A DNA stretch of 8,845 nucleotides from NCBI GenBank assembly GCA_937901055.1, contig CALCGO010000571.1:1-8845 (forward strand), written 5' to 3'. The position numbers and the translations under genes are program-made. A model generated the notes under the pieces. That model searched no databases, was not told the origin of the DNA, and was given only the letters and a program-made list of their open reading frames with translations. This stretch comes from an uncultured Rhodobacterales bacterium. GTDB lineage: Bacteria > Pseudomonadota > Alphaproteobacteria > Rhodobacterales > Rhodobacteraceae. Every line of letters begins with the position of its first letter. Position 1 is the first letter of the stretch. This document shows, piece after piece, positions 5,159 to 8,845 of this stretch.

Positions 5159-6337
5159 GTGATTAGCCCCGTACTACCTACTTATGCGCGGGCACCGCTT
5201 TCATTCGTGAAAGGTCAGGGCCCTTGGCTGGAAACCGAAGATGGAACCCGCTATTTGGACATGGGAGCCGGCATCGCCGTGAATTCCCTTGGCCATGCGA
5301 ACCCCATCCTCGTTGCTGCGTTGACGGATCAGGCACGACGACTGTGGCACACGTCCAACCTTTACAACATCCCCAATCAGGAGACTTTGGCCGAGCGTTT
5401 GGTCGAGCATACCTTTGCCGATACGGTGTTTTTCACCAATTCGGGCACAGAGGCAACCGAGGCGTCGGTTAAGATGGTTCGGAAGTATTTCGATCATATT
5501 GGCGAGCCGGAACGGTTCCGCGTAATCACGTTTGAAGGCTCGTTTCATGGGCGGACAATGGCGATGATTGCGGCGGCTGGTGGCGAGAAGTTGACCAAAG
5601 GTTTCGGGCCATTGATGCCCGGGTTTGATCATGTGCCTTTCGGCGATATGGATGCGCTGAAAGCGGCGATCGGTCCTGAAACGGCAGCGATCATGTTGGA
5701 GCCGGTTCAGGGTGAGGGCGGAATTCGTCCTTTCCTTGAGCAGGAATTACGCGAAATCCGGGCGCTTTGTGATGAACATGGCTTGCTGCTGGTGATGGAT
5801 GAGATCCAGTCCGGTGTTGGGCGAACAGGTAAGCTGTTTGCGCACGAATGGGCTGGTGTGACACCTGATATCATGGCTGTCGCCAAGGGGATCGGCGGGG
5901 GTTTCCCGTTGGGGGCTTGTCTGGCAACCGAGCGCGCGGCGCAGGGTATGGTTGCTGGCTCGCACGGTACGACTTATGGTGGAAATCCAATGGCTTGCGC
6001 TGTTGGGTGCGCGGTGATGGACGAGGTAACCCGTGACGGGTTCCTTGAAAATGTAAACCGCGTTGCGGGGCATCTGCGTCAAGGATTGGAGGGGCTGGTT
6101 GCCTCGCATCCAGACGTATTCGATAGTGTGCGCGGCGAGGGGTTGATGATTGGCCTTAAGTGCACTGCGACCAACATTGATATTATCAACGCGGGCTACG
6201 CGGCGCATCTTTTGACCGTTCCGGCAGCCGATAATGTGATCCGTTTGCTGCCTCCGTTGAACATTACCGTTGCGGAAATTGACGAAGCTTTACGGCGTCT
6301 CGAGCAAGCCGCCGTGACCGTGGAGGGGAACCTATGA
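5159..6337 (+). CDS. argD: acetylornithine aminotransferase (ArgD)
   Basis: A 392-residue class III PLP-dependent aminotransferase. It transfers an amino group from glutamate to N-acetylglutamate 5-semialdehyde to give N2-acetylornithine in arginine synthesis; ArgD enzymes often also accept succinyl-diaminopimelate for lysine synthesis. Visible features are the N-terminal LPTYARAPLSFVKG and GAGIAVNSLGHANP (37-50), the cofactor phosphate loop NSGTEA (94-99), SFHGRT (128-133), EPVQGEGG (181-188), DEIQSGVGRTG with cofactor-ring Asp214 (214-224), the Schiff-base Lys243 in VAKGIGGGFPLGA, and TTYGGNP (271-277). Length is normal. The start is GTG at 5159, supported by GGAG (5149-5152) six bases upstream and by the family-typical N-terminus. 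Its TGA overlaps the ATG of argF (ATGA), so the two enzymes are coupled. A hairpin and palindrome upstream suggest regulated expression. Confidence 0.96.
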   Translation: MISPVLPTYARAPLSFVKGQGPWLETEDGTRYLDMGAGIAVNSLGHANPILVAALTDQARRLWHTSNLYNIPNQETLAERLVEHTFADTVFFTNSGTEATEASVKMVRKYFDHIGEPERFRVITFEGSFHGRTMAMIAAAGGEKLTKGFGPLMPGFDHVPFGDMDALKAAIGPETAAIMLEPVQGEGGIRPFLEQELREIRALCDEHGLLLVMDEIQSGVGRTGKLFAHEWAGVTPDIMAVAKGIGGGFPLGACLATERAAQGMVAGSHGTTYGGNPMACAVGCAVMDEVTRDGFLENVNRVAGHLRQGLEGLVASHPDVFDSVRGEGLMIGLKCTATNIDIINAGYAAHLLTVPAADNVIRLLPPLNITVAEIDEALRRLEQAAVTVEGNL

Positions 6338-7254
6338 ACCACTTTCTAGACATCCACAAAACCGGCGCAAACGACCTGCGCGGTATGATCGACCAAGCGC
6401 GCGTTATGAAAGACGCGCGCAAAGGATTGCCCAAGGGAACACCCGACGCGGATCAGCCTTTGGCGAACCATTTGGTTGCCCTGATTTTCGAAAAACCTTC
6501 AACAAGAACAAGGGTTTCGTTCGATGTTGGGGTGCGTCAACTGGGCGGGCAAACGTTGGTGCTTTCCGGGGCTGACATGCAGCTTGGACATGGTGAAAGT
6601 ATTGCTGATACGGCGCGGGTACTAAGCCGTTATGTCGATATGATCATGATCCGCACTTTTGATGAAGCCACGCTGTTGGAGCTGGCGGAACATGCCACCG
6701 TTCCGGTTATCAACGGGCTTACAGACCGAACACATCCATGCCAGATTATGGCCGATGTCCTGACGTTCGAGGAACACCACGGGCCGATCAAAGGCAAGAA
6801 GGTTGTCTGGACTGGGGACGGCAACAACGTCTGCGCCAGCTTCTTGCATGCGGCGGGTCAGTTCGGATTTGATTTGACGTTCACAGGGCCGGAAAGCCTT
6901 GATCCTGAACAGGAATTTGTTGATTTCGCTCGTTCCAAAGGATCGACTGTTACGATCGAGCGGGACGCTGACAAGGCGGTTGAAGGGGCGGATTTGATCG
7001 TCGCGGATACTTGGGTTTCGATGCATGATGACAAGGCCGCGGCCAAGCATAATCTGTTGCAACCTTATCAGGTGAACGAGCATCTTATGGCTGGTGCCAA
7101 GGGCGACGCGTTGTTCATGCACTGCTTGCCAGCGTACCGCGAACAGGAAGCCACGAGCGCCGTTCTTGAAGGCCCGCAATCGGTGATTTTTGATGAGGCC
7201 GAGAACCGTCTTCATGCCCAAAAAGCTGTCATGCGATGGTGCTTGGGGAAATAG
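6334..7254 (+). CDS. argF: ornithine carbamoyltransferase (ArgF)
   Basis: A 306-residue anabolic ornithine carbamoyltransferase, which joins carbamoyl phosphate and ornithine to form citrulline in the cytosol; the active enzyme is normally a trimer. The carbamoyl-phosphate loop FEKPSTRTR (52-60) holds the STRTR signature, HPCQ is at 134-137, DTWVSM at 225-230 is the ornithine-binding loop, and HCLPA (263-267) carries the catalytic Cys264. The end MRWCLGK is usual for the family. It starts within the argD stop codon and needs no separate promoter. No terminator is visible after its TAG; the next 133 bases are an unusual repeat-rich gap. Within the carbamoyltransferase family, the HPCQ/HCLPA combination and DTWVSM loop favour ornithine over aspartate as substrate. 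Confidence 0.96.
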   Translation: MNHFLDIHKTGANDLRGMIDQARVMKDARKGLPKGTPDADQPLANHLVALIFEKPSTRTRVSFDVGVRQLGGQTLVLSGADMQLGHGESIADTARVLSRYVDMIMIRTFDEATLLELAEHATVPVINGLTDRTHPCQIMADVLTFEEHHGPIKGKKVVWTGDGNNVCASFLHAAGQFGFDLTFTGPESLDPEQEFVDFARSKGSTVTIERDADKAVEGADLIVADTWVSMHDDKAAAKHNLLQPYQVNEHLMAGAKGDALFMHCLPAYREQEATSAVLEGPQSVIFDEAENRLHAQKAVMRWCLGK

Positions 7255-7261
7255 CCCAGCC

Positions 7262-7365
7262 GCGTTAACCTTTACGGAAAACCACGGGATTTGTGTGTGC
7301 ACAATGCGTACACAACCCGTACACAATGCGTATGTACGTTTTTGATGTTTTATGCGTTAACCTTT
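7262..7365. repeat. 12-bp direct repeats GCGTTAACCTTT bracketing the intergenic array
   Basis: Identical copies lie at 7262-7273 and 7354-7365, 92 bases apart, one just after argF and one just before the GyrI-like gene. Each contains TTAACC, which resembles a CtrA half-site, but neither has a second TTAA seven bases on, so a full CtrA box is absent. They enclose the 11-bp tandem array. Confidence 0.6.
7297..7338. repeat. three tandem 11-bp repeats plus a partial fourth, candidate operator array
   Basis: Units GTGCACAATGC (7297-7307), GTACACAACCC (7308-7318) and GTACACAATGC (7319-7329) follow without gaps; GTATGTACG (7330-7338) looks like a decayed fourth. Units 1 and 3 differ at one base, units 2 and 3 at two. 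An 11-bp period is about one helical turn, so bound proteins would line up on one DNA face. It lies upstream of the GyrI-like gene; no convincing promoter hexamers were found in the gap. Confidence 0.72.
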
Positions 7366-7387
7366 TGACTGACCCGTGGGTGTTTAA

Positions 7388-7876
7388 ATGAAACTTACTG
7401 ACGCAAATATCCCAAGTGTTCGCCTTGAGACAGGTTCTGCGATGCTGCTCGGGGGGCTTCGCAAGCAGTTTACGCCGGATACTTATGCGGACATGCCGAT
7501 GCTTAGGGATCAGTTTTTTGCGATTTGTGATTCAGTTTCCAATCGTATTGGAAGCTTCGCGTATGGTGCCATGTATAGCAGCGACGCGGAGGGTAATTTG
7601 GACTATTTGTGTGGGATGGAAGTTGACGATTTTGAGGGCCTGCCCGCAGAGTTTTCGCGCATGCGTGTACCTGAGCAAACCTACGCCGTATTCACGCATT
7701 CAGGGCACAGCTCGGAGCTGCAGAAAACCTGGATGTACATTCTTGGAGAATGGTTGCCAAATTCGGATTACGAAGATGCCGGCACGCCGGACTTCGAACG
7801 TTATGGCCCACAATTTGACCAAGCGACCGGGTTACAGGATATGGAAATCTGGATTCCTGTTCGGCCTAAAAAATAG
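7388..7876 (+). CDS. stand-alone GyrI-like / AraC effector-binding domain protein
   Basis: A 162-residue protein with the GyrI-like small-molecule-binding fold and no DNA-binding domain. Family features are FAYGAMY (57-63), the strand YLCGMEVDD with Glu78 (73-81), RVPEQTYAVFTHSGH (93-107), the helix LQKTWMYILGEWLPNS (111-126), FERYGPQF (136-143) and the final strand MEIWIPV with Glu153 (152-158). In relatives the central glutamate contacts cationic or hydrophobic ligands; stand-alone members include the gyrase inhibitor GyrI (SbmC) and proteins that bind or hydrolyse small toxic compounds. Which applies is unknown. The start at 7388 is followed directly by the domain; the ribosome binding site is weak (GTGGGTG at 7376-7382). 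A 36-base gap separates it from the amidotransferase gene, so the two are probably co-transcribed. The gap upstream holds a repeat array, suggesting controlled expression. Confidence 0.8.
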   Translation: MKLTDANIPSVRLETGSAMLLGGLRKQFTPDTYADMPMLRDQFFAICDSVSNRIGSFAYGAMYSSDAEGNLDYLCGMEVDDFEGLPAEFSRMRVPEQTYAVFTHSGHSSELQKTWMYILGEWLPNSDYEDAGTPDFERYGPQFDQATGLQDMEIWIPVRPKK

Positions 7877-7912
7877 CAGTTCTCGGAATTCTTTGGAGGG
7901 TATCGTCAAGCC

Positions 7913-8608
7913 ATGCGCATAGCGATTTATAATACTAATCCGACTGCCCAAAATGCTGTGTCGCGTGGTGATCACTACGGCCGGATGTTCGAGACCATGT
8001 TGCACCCGCGAATGACGGGTGCGACGTTTGAAAACTTCGAAGTGGTGGACGGGGTGTTTCCCGATGACCCGTTGGTATTCGATGCGGTTGTTATCACTGG
8101 ATCTTCGGCATTTGTTACCGATGACGCTGCGTGGATTGCAACGCTGTTTTCACATATTCGGGCAATGGATCGCGCGAAAACCAAGCTGTTTGCCGTTTGC
8201 TTTGGCCATCAGGCTGTCGCGATGGCTTTGGGTGGAAATGTGGAAAATCGACCAGTCGTGCTTGGAGCGCCGAAAATCACCATTACGGAATCTAAAAGCT
8301 GGATGCAGCCTGCGGCGGGTAAATTGCGGCTGTTTTCCGGGAACTTTCAACAGGTTGTCGATGTGCCGGAAACGATGGAGGTGCTGGCGACACATCCTGA
8401 TTGCCCCGTTGTGATGATGGCGAAAGCAGATCACCTGTTGACGGTGCAATGTCATCCGGAAATGTCGGCGGGATATATGCACAGATATGTGGATCAGATT
8501 TCGCACGATATTACACCTCAGGTCGCGCAAGCTGCGCGGCAGGCGTTTGACGAAGGCGCTGACGGTGAGGTGTTCGCACAATGGGCGGCGGCTTTTCTAG
8601 CAAGTTAA
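7913..8608 (+). CDS. class I glutamine amidotransferase-like protein
   Basis: A 231-residue single-domain class I glutamine amidotransferase related to the GMP-synthase amidotransferase domain. The N-terminus MRIAIYNTNP is the first strand; VITGSSAFVTDD (60-71) is the usual loop with GS in place of GG; the nucleophile elbow is FAVCFGHQ with Cys96 (93-100), where the common Gly two residues before Cys is Ala94; the triad is completed by His181 and Glu183 in QCHPEM. Such proteins release ammonia from glutamine or hydrolyse gamma-glutamyl compounds. Without a synthetase partner domain nearby, the acceptor or substrate is unknown; gamma-glutamyl hydrolase activity is an alternative. GGAGG (7895-7899) lies 13 bases before the ATG, longer than ideal, but no other in-frame start exists closer. 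No terminator follows; metG begins 67 bases downstream on the same strand. Confidence 0.87.
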   Translation: MRIAIYNTNPTAQNAVSRGDHYGRMFETMLHPRMTGATFENFEVVDGVFPDDPLVFDAVVITGSSAFVTDDAAWIATLFSHIRAMDRAKTKLFAVCFGHQAVAMALGGNVENRPVVLGAPKITITESKSWMQPAAGKLRLFSGNFQQVVDVPETMEVLATHPDCPVVMMAKADHLLTVQCHPEMSAGYMHRYVDQISHDITPQVAQAARQAFDEGADGEVFAQWAAAFLAS

Positions 8609-8675
8609 CCGTTTGGAACTGGCCCTCGTTTGGCGAGTAATGTAAGGCTAGAGCGGTATTAATAAGGAACTACAC

Positions 8676-8845
8676 ATGTCTCGCATTCTTATCACTTCGG
8701 CGTTGCCGTATATTAATGGTATCAAACACCTCGGGAATTTGGTGGGCAGTCAGTTGCCATCTGACGCTTATGCGCGGTTTATGCGGGCGCGGGGCAATGA
8801 TGTGATGTTTATCTGTGCAACAGACGAGCACGGCACGCCAGCGGA
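8676..8845 (+). CDS. metG: methionyl-tRNA synthetase, N-terminal part (3' truncated by window)
   Basis: The first 56 codons of a class I methionyl-tRNA synthetase, which charges tRNA-Met with methionine in the cytosol. The N-terminus ILITSALPYINGIKHLGNLVGSQLP carries the class I HIGH signature as HLGN (residues 18-21), a form common in MetG, followed by DAYARFMRARGNDVMFICATDEHGTPAE with the family-typical ATDEHGTP. The KMSKS loop and anticodon domain lie beyond the window. The start at 8676 has AAGGA (8664-8668) seven bases upstream. The 67-base gap before it shows no clear promoter or terminator, so the gene may be read partly from upstream. Confidence 0.95.
   Translation, partial: MSRILITSALPYINGIKHLGNLVGSQLPSDAYARFMRARGNDVMFICATDEHGTPA

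Noticed and set aside
5113..5166. 17-codon frame in the argD leader ending in two Arg codons, possible leader peptide
   Set aside because: It has no ribosome binding site, its ATG lies in the hairpin loop, and the Arg codons fall on the argD ribosome-binding-site/start junction and are followed by a stop inside argD. Coincidence is more likely than an arginine leader peptide.
7262..7365. Full CtrA binding site
   Set aside because: TTAACC occurs in both direct repeats, but the second half-site TTAA at the required seven-base distance is missing in each.
8609..8675. Promoter or terminator before metG
   Set aside because: Only poor hexamer pairs (for example TTGGAA with TAATGT at 19 bases) and a 4-bp CTCG/CGAG stem without T-run are present; neither is good enough to list.

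Overview
The window looks like a chromosomal core region of an alphaproteobacterium, most likely Rhodobacterales (a marine roseobacter-type genome). The reasons are a GcrA cell-cycle regulator (an alphaproteobacterial family), the style of the ArgD/ArgF and MetG sequences, moderate GC content and tight gene packing. No mobile element, phage gene, CRISPR array, tRNA or rRNA was seen. The taxonomic call is inference from protein character only.

Layout. Positions 1-1157 (+) hold the 3' end of smc (chromosome condensation ATPase), followed 3 nt later by a small cytosolic alpha/beta hydrolase. Positions 1154-4979 (-) hold five genes. gcrA has its own good sigma70-type promoter and a stop codon that interlocks with the hydrolase stop. 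Next comes a secreted DUF2807-type repeat protein, then a three-gene chain linked by two ATGA overlaps and transcribed in the order EamA/DMT transporter, fetA-like ATPase, fetB-like permease. Positions 4980-5158 are a divergent promoter region with a 13-bp palindrome and a strong terminator-like hairpin just before argD. Positions 5159-7254 (+) are argD-argF, an arginine biosynthesis pair joined by an ATGA overlap. Positions 7255-7387 are an unusual intergenic region with three tandem 11-bp repeats flanked by 12-bp direct repeats. Positions 7388-8608 (+) encode a stand-alone GyrI-like effector-binding domain protein and a class I glutamine amidotransferase. From 8676 the window runs into the start of metG (methionyl-tRNA synthetase).

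How the genes work together. ArgD (acetylornithine aminotransferase) makes N-acetylornithine, and ArgF carbamoylates ornithine to citrulline. They are translationally coupled, and a hairpin in the leader may attenuate them. FetA/FetB resemble the E. coli iron exporter, and here they are coupled to a drug/metabolite-type transporter, which suggests a shared efflux role. SMC and GcrA are both chromosome/cell-cycle functions but are on opposite strands and not co-transcribed.

I found no complete new system. The parts most worth a second look are non-coding (the 7297-7338 repeat array and the argD leader hairpin), plus a FetA-like ATPase that lacks the expected Q-loop glutamine.
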